The notes under the pieces were generated by a model. It was not told where the DNA came from. It saw only the letters and a list, made by a program, of their open reading frames with translations, and did not search any database. The translations under genes and the position numbers were made by a program. From Butyrivibrio sp. M55 (GTDB lineage: Bacteria; Bacillota; Clostridia; Lachnospirales; Lachnospiraceae), in the NCBI RefSeq assembly GCF_900116865.1, contig NZ_FPCD01000006.1, forward strand, positions 62,001-126,000: a stretch of DNA of 64,000 nucleotides. The letters are read 5' to 3'. Below are positions 25,410 through 34,136 of this stretch, piece by piece (position 1 is the stretch's first letter; each line of letters starts with the position of its first letter).

Positions 25410-26180
25410 ATGCTGATTCGTTGTGAAAATGTCGTATGCGGATACGGTAAAACACCTTCCGAAAATCCGGTGCTGAACGGGATAAATCTTGATATCGAAG
25501 AGGGCAAGAGCTATTGCATCCTCGGAGCAAACGGATGCGGCAAGACGACGCTTCTAAGGGCGCTTTCGGGAATGCTTCCGTATGAGGGTAGTATAAGTCT
25601 TGAAGGTAAGCAGGTTTCAATGCTTAAGCGAAAAGAGATTGCATCCAAGATGGCTATGCTGAGCCAGATCTCACAGATTTACTTTTCATATACGGTTGAA
25701 GAAGCAGTGATGCTTGGAAGGTACCTGTACGCTGACAATTTCCTCGGAATCCCCGGGAAAAGGGACAGAGAGATAGTTGCCGAGTGCATAGAAAAGAACG
25801 GCTTAAAAAATCTCAGAAAACGCCAGATAAGCAGTCTTTCGGGCGGACAGATGCAGAGAATGCTTCTTGCAAGGACAATGGCGCAGATGACGCCTATAAT
25901 CATACTCGACGAGCCGACCAATCACCTTGATCTTAAGTACAGGGCAGAACTTGAAAATTTTTTGAAAGAGTGGAAGAAGGACAGCGGACACACGCTTATC
26001 GGTGTCTTCCATGACATAAATTCCGCGGTTGAGATTGGCGATGAATTTATCTTTATGAAGGATGGTAAGATAGCCATGAAAGGGGCAAAAGAGATGCTTC
26101 TTGACGGCGACGAACTTAAGAAAATCTATGGAATGGATGTAAAGGGTTATATGAAGAAACAGCTGTCATTTTGGATGTGA
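25410..26180 (+). CDS. ABC transporter ATP-binding protein (FecE/BtuD type)
   Basis: A 256-residue ATPase with Walker A GANGCGKTT (about 35-43), Q-loop in LSQISQIYF, signature LSGGQMQR, Walker B IIILDEPTNHLDL and the switch His in GVFHDINSA. It powers the importer formed with the two preceding genes. GGGAGGGAG precedes ATG. No terminator was seen in the AT-rich 110 bp that follow. Confidence 0.95.
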   Translation: MLIRCENVVCGYGKTPSENPVLNGINLDIEEGKSYCILGANGCGKTTLLRALSGMLPYEGSISLEGKQVSMLKRKEIASKMAMLSQISQIYFSYTVEEAVMLGRYLYADNFLGIPGKRDREIVAECIEKNGLKNLRKRQISSLSGGQMQRMLLARTMAQMTPIIILDEPTNHLDLKYRAELENFLKEWKKDSGHTLIGVFHDINSAVEIGDEFIFMKDGKIAMKGAKEMLLDGDELKKIYGMDVKGYMKKQLSFWM

Positions 26181-26192
26181 GAGTGTGTGAAA

Positions 26193-26280
26193 GATAACAA
26201 AATATAATATATGATAACAAAAGATAAAAAATATAGTATAATAATAACAAAAGATAAAAGATAATGTATAAAGATAAAAG
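26193..26280 (+). promoter_or_regulatory. AT-rich repeated promoter region of the ATPase-helicase run
   Basis: The motif ATAACAAAA(GATAAAA) recurs at 26194, 26214 and 26244, with two TATAAT hexamers at 26203-26208 and 26237-26242, 34 bp apart. This looks like tandem promoters with repeated operator-like sequence. No clear -35 boxes were found. Confidence 0.45.
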
Positions 26281-26290
26281 TGGAGGAAAG

Positions 26291-27376
26291 ATGGAAAAGC
26301 GAGTTGATCCGTTTACCAGAACACCGGGGATTGCAGGAGCGGCTTATATTGATACATGTATAGCGGATGAAATCATCAATAATTTTACAAGCGAGGAGTC
26401 CTCGAAATATGTTTATAAGATAACCGGTATAAGGGGATCCGGCAAATCAGTAGAATACGGGAATGTCATACGTGCGCTTAAAACTAATAAGAAGTGGCTT
26501 GTATATCCTCTTTCTGCTGCAGGAGATGCTGTTAAGACTTTTATATCCAAACTTAGTATGGAGAGCTTTATAGATTCCAAGAGTAGGGTAACTGAGGTCA
26601 GTTCTTCGGTTTCGGCGAGTGGAAATGTTTATGTGGCTTCGGGTAAAGGTGAGGTAAGTGTCGGGAAAAAGGTTTCCGATAATGAGCATTTTTATTCTGA
26701 TGAAGCGATGCTTACTAAGATGGTAGCAGAAGCAAATAAGAAAAAATATAATGTTCTGGTTGGAGTAGATGATATTTCCAAGACGCCGGAAATGATCAGA
26801 CTTTTATCGATGATAGGTTCGATGATACTTGAAGGAATGCATATTTATTTGCTGGTAACAGGTTTGGCTGAAAATATTGAGGAGTTTTCATCAGAAAAAA
26901 ACCTTACTTTTTTCAAGAGAGCAGATGAACTTGAGATAAAGGGATTAAACAAATATGATATTACGGCCATGTATCAGAAACTGTTGAAAATAGATGCTGT
27001 GGAAGCAAAAAAAATCGAAGAGGAAACCAAAGGATATGCTTATGCATATCAGGTACTTGGGTCTCTTTATTTCGGTAAACAGAAGAATGAGACACTAAAC
27101 GATATTATTCCCGAATTTGAAAGGATAATGTTTAGAGATTCATATGATCTTGTCTGGAAATCTTTGAGTAACGGTGAAAAAGAAGTTGTCAGATGCATAT
27201 GTAAGACCAAAGACGGTAAAGCTGAAGATATTAAAAAACTTATGGCGAATGCAGCTTCGTATTCGGTTTATAGGAGCAGATTGATAAACAAACATCTTGT
27301 CAGCGACGAAATAAGAGGATATATGAAGCTCAGACTTCCGCATTTTGACAAGTTTGTAGAGATTTGGGGAGAATGA
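26291..27376 (+). CDS. AAA/STAND-type ATPase with C-terminal winged-helix region
   Basis: A 361-residue P-loop ATPase of the Orc/Cdc6-like prokaryotic group. Walker A is GIRGSGKS (46-53), the Walker B-like strand is VLVGVDDIS (about 155-163), and a sensor-like strand LLVTGLAEN follows. The C-terminal part (about 285-361) resembles a winged helix (VRCICK...AASYSVYRSRLINKHLV). A Ser/Val/Gly-rich segment (about 95-125) looks like an insertion. GGAGGAAAG directly before ATG decides this start. The stop overlaps the helicase start by 4 bp, so the two are translationally coupled and probably act together on DNA. It leads a 15.8-kb co-directional run. Function is unknown; nucleic-acid remodelling or defence are possibilities only. 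Confidence 0.75.
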   Translation: MEKRVDPFTRTPGIAGAAYIDTCIADEIINNFTSEESSKYVYKITGIRGSGKSVEYGNVIRALKTNKKWLVYPLSAAGDAVKTFISKLSMESFIDSKSRVTEVSSSVSASGNVYVASGKGEVSVGKKVSDNEHFYSDEAMLTKMVAEANKKKYNVLVGVDDISKTPEMIRLLSMIGSMILEGMHIYLLVTGLAENIEEFSSEKNLTFFKRADELEIKGLNKYDITAMYQKLLKIDAVEAKKIEEETKGYAYAYQVLGSLYFGKQKNETLNDIIPEFERIMFRDSYDLVWKSLSNGEKEVVRCICKTKDGKAEDIKKLMANAASYSVYRSRLINKHLVSDEIRGYMKLRLPHFDKFVEIWGE

Positions 27377-29541
27377 CAGACAAGGAATTTATTGATAAAT
27401 ACGGACAAAAACTTAATAATGAGCAGATTGCAGCTGTAAGAGCGGTTGAGGGCTTCGTTCTGCTTCTTGCAGTTCCGGGAAGCGGCAAGACAACGGTCCT
27501 TATAAATCGTCTCGGATATATGCTCTATGTAAAAGGAATACGACCTGAAAATATACTCACTCTTACCTATACCGTTGCCGCAACAAAGGATATGGCAAGA
27601 CGATTTGAATCTGTATTTGGAAGAGCTTCCTCTAATTCACTTGAATTTAGGACAATTAATGGAATCTGCTACGAAATAATAAGAGAATATGGAAGACGTA
27701 TCGGCAAAAAGCCTTTTGATCTTATAACGGACGATAAGTTATCCGGAAAAATCCTTACTGACATATATACCGAAGTAATGGAAGAGTATCCCACAGAAAG
27801 CGATATAAAGAATGTTCGCACTCTTATAACATATTGTAAGAACATGCTTCTTACGGAAGATGAGATAAAAAAGCGCGGAGAAGACGAAGGACTAGACCTC
27901 TTTAAAATATACGATCGTTACAATGCAGAATTAAAAGCAAGAAGTTTGATGGATTATGACGATCAGATGATCTATGCCTATAGAATGCTCAAAAGCTCTT
28001 CGGAGATGCTTTCTTTTTTCAAGAACAGGTATAAATACGTATGCGTAGATGAAGCACAGGATACTTCAAAAAGTCAGCATATGATAATCTCACTTCTTGC
28101 CGGAGAAAACGGTAATCTTTTCATGGTGGGAGATGAAGACCAGAGTATTTACGGTTTTAGAGCCGCATACCCCGATGCACTTCTTAATTTTGAAAAAGAC
28201 CATAGAGGTGCAAGAGTTCTTGTAATGAATAAAAACTACAGATCAAATGCCAAGATTGTTGAGACGGCAGATCTTTTTATACAAAAGAACTTTAACCGCC
28301 ACAATAAGCATATGTGCGCAGAAAGAGAAGCTTCTTCAGAAATAAACTACGTAACATTAAAGAGCAGAGATTCGCAATATAAATATCTTTTTGAAATGGC
28401 CGGGGCAAGTGATTCAGGGCTTGCGATTCTCTACAGGGATAACGAAAGTATTATTCCGCTTATCGATCTTCTCGAGAGAGAAGATTTTTCTTATAGAATA
28501 AAAAGTACTGATATGTCTTTTTTCTCAAACAGAGTAGTGGTTGATATTGCCAATATACTGAAATTTGCGTTAAATCCGTCGGATCCTGCGCTTTTTATGA
28601 ATATCTACTTCAAGTTCCAAACATATCTTCGCAAACCTGATGCAGAGAAAATGATCTATATAGCAGACAGAAAGCACATCGGTATTTTGGATGCCGCAGA
28701 GAGTATTGATCTAAACGGGAGAGTCCTAGGGAATGTAAGGGCTCTCAGAACACATTTTAGAAACATGGCTATGGAGCCTCCGGTCAAAGCGCTTAATCGT
28801 ATTGATAAATATATGGGATATGGTGATTATCTGAAAGATAACAACATTGCCACAAATAAGCTCTTTATATTAAAGATGCTGGCAAAAAAAGAAAAGACCA
28901 TTCCCGGTTTCCTTGAAAGGCTCGACCTGCTTCGCAAGATACTGACGGAAAAGAGAGAAGATTATAAGGCAAAACTTATTCTTTCGACCATCCACTCCAG
29001 CAAGGGGCTTGAATATGATAATGTTGTTCTGATGGACGTGATAAATGGCGTATTTCCCGGCAAGATGATCAAGAACTTTAAGAGCGCAACACCACAAGAG
29101 AAGCGCGATTACGAAGAGGAGCGCCGGATTTTTTATGTGGGCATCACCAGGGCAAAAGATAATCTGACAATACTTAAATACGATGATGCACCATCGATGT
29201 TCACAGGTGAGCTTTCACCCAAGAAAAAAAAGGATATGGCAAAAACGCATGCAAATGCGAAAAAGGTAGAAAACGTTTTGTTAAAACCGACTCCGCTTCT
29301 AAAAAAGAAATCTGTTCCCGTTACATCCGGCGTAAATGTTCCGGACAATCTTATTATCGGAGAACGAATAATTCAGACAAAATACGGAGAAGGCATTATA
29401 ACAGATGTTTCTTGGGATGATGATGAAGTGCCGACCAAATTCACTGTAAAATTCGATAACGGAATTGAAAGGAAATTCATATATCCCTTTGCATTTACTA
29501 CCGGGATGAGGATACATAATGAGAATACTAAAAAGAAATAG
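27373..29541 (+). CDS. UvrD/PcrA-like superfamily 1 DNA helicase, copy 1
   Basis: A 722-residue 3'-5' type helicase. Motifs: I VPGSGKTT (34-41), Ia LTYTVAATKDMA, II DEAQD (about 226), III VGDEDQSIYGFRAA, IV NKNYRSN, V IHSSKGLEYDNVVLMD, VI FYVGITRAKDNL. A C-terminal Tudor-like tail (TKYGEGIITDV...DNGIERKF) matches the UvrD/PcrA tail that binds RNA polymerase. The start sequence (MTDKEFIDKYGQKLNNEQ) differs from housekeeping PcrA, so this is an accessory family. ATG overlaps the ATPase stop by 4 bp. A second copy lies at 34137. The start of the next lipoprotein overlaps its 3' end by 23 bp, tying a DNA helicase to exported proteins in one message. Confidence 0.93.
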   Translation: MTDKEFIDKYGQKLNNEQIAAVRAVEGFVLLLAVPGSGKTTVLINRLGYMLYVKGIRPENILTLTYTVAATKDMARRFESVFGRASSNSLEFRTINGICYEIIREYGRRIGKKPFDLITDDKLSGKILTDIYTEVMEEYPTESDIKNVRTLITYCKNMLLTEDEIKKRGEDEGLDLFKIYDRYNAELKARSLMDYDDQMIYAYRMLKSSSEMLSFFKNRYKYVCVDEAQDTSKSQHMIISLLAGENGNLFMVGDEDQSIYGFRAAYPDALLNFEKDHRGARVLVMNKNYRSNAKIVETADLFIQKNFNRHNKHMCAEREASSEINYVTLKSRDSQYKYLFEMAGASDSGLAILYRDNESIIPLIDLLEREDFSYRIKSTDMSFFSNRVVVDIANILKFALNPSDPALFMNIYFKFQTYLRKPDAEKMIYIADRKHIGILDAAESIDLNGRVLGNVRALRTHFRNMAMEPPVKALNRIDKYMGYGDYLKDNNIATNKLFILKMLAKKEKTIPGFLERLDLLRKILTEKREDYKAKLILSTIHSSKGLEYDNVVLMDVINGVFPGKMIKNFKSATPQEKRDYEEERRIFYVGITRAKDNLTILKYDDAPSMFTGELSPKKKKDMAKTHANAKKVENVLLKPTPLLKKKSVPVTSGVNVPDNLIIGERIIQTKYGEGIITDVSWDDDEVPTKFTVKFDNGIERKFIYPFAFTTGMRIHNENTKKK

Positions 29542-30328
29542 AATTATAGCAACTATTGGCATAGCATTGATGATTTTATTAATAACCGCAGGATGTGGTT
29601 CAAATAAGAATTCAGACAACGAGTCCGGCGTGACCGACGAAGCAGCAATAGTTTTAAGCAATGAAGAGAGTACCGCAAACACTGAAGATGCTGCTTCGGA
29701 AGAATCTTCGGTCACCCCAATTATATCAGAGAAGTATATTGCAGATTACAATTCGTATGATGAGCTTATTGAAGATATAAAGAACTTACTGGATGTAATG
29801 GAAGAATCTGATGAAGATACTTTTTTTGATCGGGCGGAGAAGTATGAATGGTTTACATCTTGCATGTGGTATCATTTACAGAATGATAGTTTTGGATATT
29901 TACAAGTGGATATTGATGGGGACGGAGTAGACGAATTACTTTTGGGAACTGATGTGTATATTGACAATATGTATACCATTAGAGACGGTAAAGTTGTTCC
30001 TGTATTTGAAAGCCTTTCAGAAAGAGAGTCCTATGTTTTATATGAAGACGGCGTTTTTGTAAAAGATATATATTATCCGGATGACTATTATAGTACTGAA
30101 TATTTTAAATACACAGCGGGAAAGCAGGAGTTTATTGAAGGTATTTATAATAATGTTACCATCTTTGACAGGGAAAAGGGTGAGTATCAGGAGGACATCT
30201 ACTATTCTGATAGTTCTTCGAAGGAACGTGAATTGACTAGAAAAGAGTATTTTGAGATGGGTGAAGAGCTTCAGCATAAATATAATTTACCAAAGTTTCA
30301 ACTTCATCTATTTAAGGAAAAACAATGA
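29519..30328 (+). CDS. Short lipoprotein with DIDGDGVDEL domain
   Basis: A 269-residue lipoprotein with lipobox LLITAGC near residue 29 and an acidic linker. A single C-terminal domain starts with a helical FDRAEKYEWFTS segment and contains YLQVDIDGDGVDELLLGT, MYTIRDGKVVPVF and a late ELTRKEYFEMGEELQHKY helix. It is the short form of the family; the gene at 39524 is its closest relative. Its start overlaps the helicase gene, with GAGGA seven bases before ATG. Its last codons (FKEKQ) supply the AAGGA-type binding site of the next gene, which overlaps by 4 bp. Function unknown. Confidence 0.75.
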   Translation: MRILKRNRIIATIGIALMILLITAGCGSNKNSDNESGVTDEAAIVLSNEESTANTEDAASEESSVTPIISEKYIADYNSYDELIEDIKNLLDVMEESDEDTFFDRAEKYEWFTSCMWYHLQNDSFGYLQVDIDGDGVDELLLGTDVYIDNMYTIRDGKVVPVFESLSERESYVLYEDGVFVKDIYYPDDYYSTEYFKYTAGKQEFIEGIYNNVTIFDREKGEYQEDIYYSDSSSKERELTRKEYFEMGEELQHKYNLPKFQLHLFKEKQ

Positions 30329-32043
30329 GATTACGAATAATACTTCCGCTTTCTATACTTATACTTGCAACCGCATGTGAATCCCAAAATAAAAAACTGA
30401 TCGAAATAGAATCTGAGCTTGTTCAAGATCAGGGAAGTGCTCAGATCAGTGTTTATAATGACGATTATATGGATCATGGCAAGAAAAAGAATTATACCTA
30501 CATTGATATAATCAAAGACAATGAAGTCAAAGCAACCATAAATACATATCGCTATTTGGATAAAGTTACCGATATTGATTGTTTTGACTTTAATGATGAT
30601 GAAATGAAAGATATTGCTCTAATTGGCTATTCAGGATCCGAACCCAAAATTCTTCTGTATGAATCTGATTCTGAATATCATTACGATGTATTTTCCAGAT
30701 GGAGCAATGTGGGTGATATTATCAGTGGGGCTTTAGACGATGATTTTTCAATGAATGAATTAAAAGATATACTTGGAAATTATTGGTCATCAGATAGAGC
30801 TATGGAAATGTTGGAAACGGATGACTGGTCATGCGAAGCCGGTGATTATAAGGAAGCCTATGCTTCTATCGCAAGAATATTTGAATCGGGATTAAAAGGT
30901 GTAAAGTATGACCTTGTTGATATAGATGGTAATGAGCCGCTTGAACTTGTAATAAGTACAGGAGGAGTTGTTGCTGCATTTAACTATGACGGAGGCTACG
31001 CTCACAAATTTTTGGTTGGCACTCTAGGTTTGGTTGCAAGTAGAGAGTATGAATATTCTCCCGGAAAGAGCATTATCCGGCATTTAGGCGGCAATTCGCC
31101 GACTGCAGTTTATTACAAAGAGTATATTCCGATACTTGAAGGATTTGAACAGGGGGATAGCGTTGCCTTTTTAGAATGTCATATCAATGATTTTGATGAT
31201 GATGGTGAAATTACTGGCGAAGAATGGGAAATGAGTTCTCCGGAATCTGAAATTGCATATAAAACATGGTATGAAAACTGGTCAGAGAACGAAATGAGCG
31301 TTGATGAACTAAAAAAATTAGTTGATGGTTACAGCGCCCTTGATTATGAAGATCTTTCCGGTTATCTCAGTTTTGATGAATTCATAAAAAAGCTTGAAAA
31401 TGAAGAAATAGAAGAAAAGCAGGAAACAACTGAAATTGATTATAGCTTGTATGAGGAGTTTGTTGAAAGCTTAAAAACAAATATGAAAAAAGAATCGTTG
31501 GAATTGCTCTATGACATTGTAGATGAATGGGATCTGGGGCTTTCAGAGGGGCTGTCTTCTTATGCTAAAGATGATCCTAATGCAGAAAGTATGTGGTATT
31601 TGCAAAAGGATATTGATGGTGACGGAGTGGATGAGCTTCTTTTTGGAACGGGTGATCCGGATGATAAGCCTGATATATGGCGTGGTGATGATTATATATG
31701 CGATTTGTTTACTATTCGGAACAGAAGGCTTCTACATGTATTTGAGGGAAATTGCAAAAACAGGTACTATCTTTGCGAAGATGGAACTATAGAAAATGAG
31801 TTTGGTAGTGGTTCGTCAATGGACAAAGGATTTTATAGATACAGTAAAGGAGAATTGCAATTTTTAGAGTGTATTTCTTCGTACGCGGATTATTCTGATG
31901 ATAATGTAGGAAGCCGTTGCTACTATGCCAATAAAGATGGTAATGCACGTAAATTGACTGAAAAAGAATATGATGTTATGGGTGAAGAGCTTGAGCGTAA
32001 ATATAATAAACAAAAGTTGCAGCTTCATCCTTTCAAGGATTAA
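30325..32043 (+). CDS. Long lipoprotein with DIDGDGVDEL domain
   Basis: A 572-residue lipoprotein with lipobox ATAC near residue 17. The N-terminal domain (about 28-150) has a beta pattern with YTYIDIIKDNE and FDFNDDEMKDIALIG, a degenerate Asp-rich loop. A middle domain carries VDIDGNEPLELVIST and the EYSPGKSIIR motif, then an EF-hand-like NDFDDDGEITGEEWE and the helix DELKKLVDGYSALDYEDL. The C-terminal domain has YLQKDIDGDGVDELLFGT. The gene at 37763 has the same order and the gene at 40279 shares the N-terminal half. It is coupled by a 4-bp overlap to the short lipoprotein upstream. Several potential Ca-binding loops suggest metal-stabilised surface modules; ligand unknown. Confidence 0.75.
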   Translation: MRLRIILPLSILILATACESQNKKLIEIESELVQDQGSAQISVYNDDYMDHGKKKNYTYIDIIKDNEVKATINTYRYLDKVTDIDCFDFNDDEMKDIALIGYSGSEPKILLYESDSEYHYDVFSRWSNVGDIISGALDDDFSMNELKDILGNYWSSDRAMEMLETDDWSCEAGDYKEAYASIARIFESGLKGVKYDLVDIDGNEPLELVISTGGVVAAFNYDGGYAHKFLVGTLGLVASREYEYSPGKSIIRHLGGNSPTAVYYKEYIPILEGFEQGDSVAFLECHINDFDDDGEITGEEWEMSSPESEIAYKTWYENWSENEMSVDELKKLVDGYSALDYEDLSGYLSFDEFIKKLENEEIEEKQETTEIDYSLYEEFVESLKTNMKKESLELLYDIVDEWDLGLSEGLSSYAKDDPNAESMWYLQKDIDGDGVDELLFGTGDPDDKPDIWRGDDYICDLFTIRNRRLLHVFEGNCKNRYYLCEDGTIENEFGSGSSMDKGFYRYSKGELQFLECISSYADYSDDNVGSRCYYANKDGNARKLTEKEYDVMGEELERKYNKQKLQLHPFKD

Positions 32044-32066
32044 CAATGAGATTACAGGAAAATAAC

Positions 32067-32228
32067 ATGAAAAAGAAAAACATAGCAGCTATTAGCATTA
32101 CTTTGCTGATTATATTGATAACCGCAGGATGTGGTTCAAATAAAAATGTAGGCATCGGAACAGGTATGACCGACGAATCGGTTTCCGAAGAAAAATCAGA
32201 TGTGAATAGAAAGAGTTTGAAAAATTGA
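32067..32228 (+). pseudogene. Truncated lipoprotein (signal peptide and linker only)
   Basis: The 53-codon frame consists of a signal peptide and lipobox (LLIILITAGCGSNKN) nearly identical to those of the gene at 29519 and the remnant at 41847, then about 25 residues of charged linker and a stop. The expected globular domain is missing. It overlaps the following TTG start by four bases, so it may now act mainly as a translated leader. It could still be secreted as a tiny lipopeptide. Confidence 0.55.
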
Positions 32229-34108
32229 AAAGAAAAATATTATCGATACTTTTACTTACCATTTTTACTTTATGTTTATCGTCTTGCCGTGGTAAAACGA
32301 CAGAGGCAAAGGTTGAGACAGAGCAGGACAATCCAGCACAGGCGAAAAGCTCTGAAAATAAAACTAATAACAATTCCTCTGAAGATGTATTATTTTACCC
32401 TGTTTATTACGAAGATAAATCAGCTTCTATAGATACTATGTATCTAATTGATAAAAACGGCGAGAAAAAAATTAATTTATCTGAAAAAATACAAAGCATA
32501 CTAGAACAGAATGGCATAGGATTCGACAATGAATCATTGTTTGACTATCATTTCATGAACGGAATACTGTTCTTTAGGTTTCATTCTGCTGGTTCTTCCA
32601 TCGACGGTTATTACGCATTAGATATAGCCAATTGCAGAACAGCAAAAATCATATGCGATGAATACACTAATTACATCGATTATTACAACGGTAAACTTTA
32701 TTTAGGCTTTGACCGCATGCTTGATAAAAATACCGAATATGCTTTTTCTATAGCGGATGATTTTTCTTTTGTATCGGAAGAAATCAATTTACAAAAGGTA
32801 TTGGACTACACAACCGAATACGAAATAGCACGAGTTCCATATTGCGTATATTCCCAATACACCGGTTTTTCCATTTCTCGGGCAATTAATGAATTCGGAT
32901 TTGTTATTGGTTCAAGATACAATAACAAAGAAAAAGAATATATCAAAATTTTTCCTGATGGGACCAGGGAAGAAATTAAAGAGTTGCACGACAAGAAAGG
33001 TGGAATAATCTATTACGACAAAGATAAGATTATTTTGGCAAGTAATGACATTAATGCTATAGAATATGCAAACGATATTTACACATATGATCTAAAGACC
33101 AAAAGCCTAGAGCATATATTGAATATTGAAGATAAATCCATAATACAATTTTCTGACAACAAACTTTACCTTCGTGGCAAAGGAAATGACGGTTCTCTTT
33201 ACGTTTATGATTTTGAAAAAGGGACCGAAACTCTGATATATAAATACGAAGAAAAACCTGGAACTTATATATATTCCGACTACCAATATCAGATTATAAA
33301 CAGTAATATATTCGCTTGTGACATTGAAAATGCTGAGCTTAAGTGGTATAGAATAGACGTATACGAAGATACATCAAAAGCAGTTGATATAGAGTGCCAC
33401 ATTGACTCTATCCCTGCATACAAAATCGGAACAGTAATACCCTATAATAGCGAAACAAACTGCCCATTCTGCGGCAATAAGGTGCAAGATAGTAGTTATG
33501 AACTTTTTCAATTAAACGACGGATATTCCGAACACACTTCGAAAATCAATGAAATGCTCAAAAAGAAAAAAGATCAATTTCTAAACGACCATTCAGAAAT
33601 TGAATGTTACATTGAAGATGAAAGCGATTGCGAATACCACCAGGACTTTTGTGCAGACAGAGAAGAATACTTAGTGGAAGCAAATATTTATAATTCCAGT
33701 TTTCTTGTGATAGAGATGGAACATTGGTGGTATGGCGGAGGACCTCATGGATTTTCTCATGATAATATTTATGTATTTGATCTTTCAACGACAGAAGAAA
33801 TAAGTTTAAAAAATTTCTATCCCGGTACCGAATCGGAATTTAAAGAGTGGTTTGCGGAAAAAGTGAAAGAAGATTATCGCAAATGCCCTGACCGTTACTC
33901 ATATGAATCCGAAATTGAAGCTTATAACGAAGCATATGCTGATGCTACCTTTGAACCTGTTGATTCTTCATTTATTGGTTATCATGACGATTACATAACA
34001 TTGGGATTTGGATGGGGAGGTTCGGCCTCAGCTGACACCCCTGCTTATACTATAGATATCCCTTATGAAGAATTGAACGGACATGCGGAACTTACCAGAG
34101 TTAAGTAA
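32225..34108 (+). CDS. Lipoprotein with C-terminal DUF3298 (RsiV-like) domain
   Basis: A 627-residue lipoprotein with lipobox LCLSSC near residue 21. The large middle part (about 50-390) has repeated Tyr/Asp-rich strands suggestive of a beta-propeller-like sensor. It is followed by a CPFCGNK motif (about 418-424) that could bind zinc. The C-terminal region (about 470-627) has IEMEHWWYGGGPHGFSHD and the strand pattern of DUF3298/PdaC-type domains, as in the lysozyme-binding anti-sigma factor RsiV. The start is a TTG overlapping the preceding stop (TTGA) with only a weak binding site. It breaks the DIDGDGVDEL series. Binding of a cell-wall or host-derived protein is an inference. Confidence 0.7.
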   Translation: MKRKILSILLLTIFTLCLSSCRGKTTEAKVETEQDNPAQAKSSENKTNNNSSEDVLFYPVYYEDKSASIDTMYLIDKNGEKKINLSEKIQSILEQNGIGFDNESLFDYHFMNGILFFRFHSAGSSIDGYYALDIANCRTAKIICDEYTNYIDYYNGKLYLGFDRMLDKNTEYAFSIADDFSFVSEEINLQKVLDYTTEYEIARVPYCVYSQYTGFSISRAINEFGFVIGSRYNNKEKEYIKIFPDGTREEIKELHDKKGGIIYYDKDKIILASNDINAIEYANDIYTYDLKTKSLEHILNIEDKSIIQFSDNKLYLRGKGNDGSLYVYDFEKGTETLIYKYEEKPGTYIYSDYQYQIINSNIFACDIENAELKWYRIDVYEDTSKAVDIECHIDSIPAYKIGTVIPYNSETNCPFCGNKVQDSSYELFQLNDGYSEHTSKINEMLKKKKDQFLNDHSEIECYIEDESDCEYHQDFCADREEYLVEANIYNSSFLVIEMEHWWYGGGPHGFSHDNIYVFDLSTTEEISLKNFYPGTESEFKEWFAEKVKEDYRKCPDRYSYESEIEAYNEAYADATFEPVDSSFIGYHDDYITLGFGWGGSASADTPAYTIDIPYEELNGHAELTRVK

Positions 34109-34136
34109 GAAAAAGTTGGAGCAAATTACAAAGGTA

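Noticed and set aside
27373-29541. Housekeeping pcrA
   Set aside because: Motifs fit UvrD/PcrA, but the N-terminus is atypical, the gene is duplicated next to lipoproteins and it is coupled to an ATPase, so I left out the symbol.
26291-29541. Gabija defence system
   Set aside because: The helicase type fits, but the partner has no OLD/TOPRIM nuclease features.
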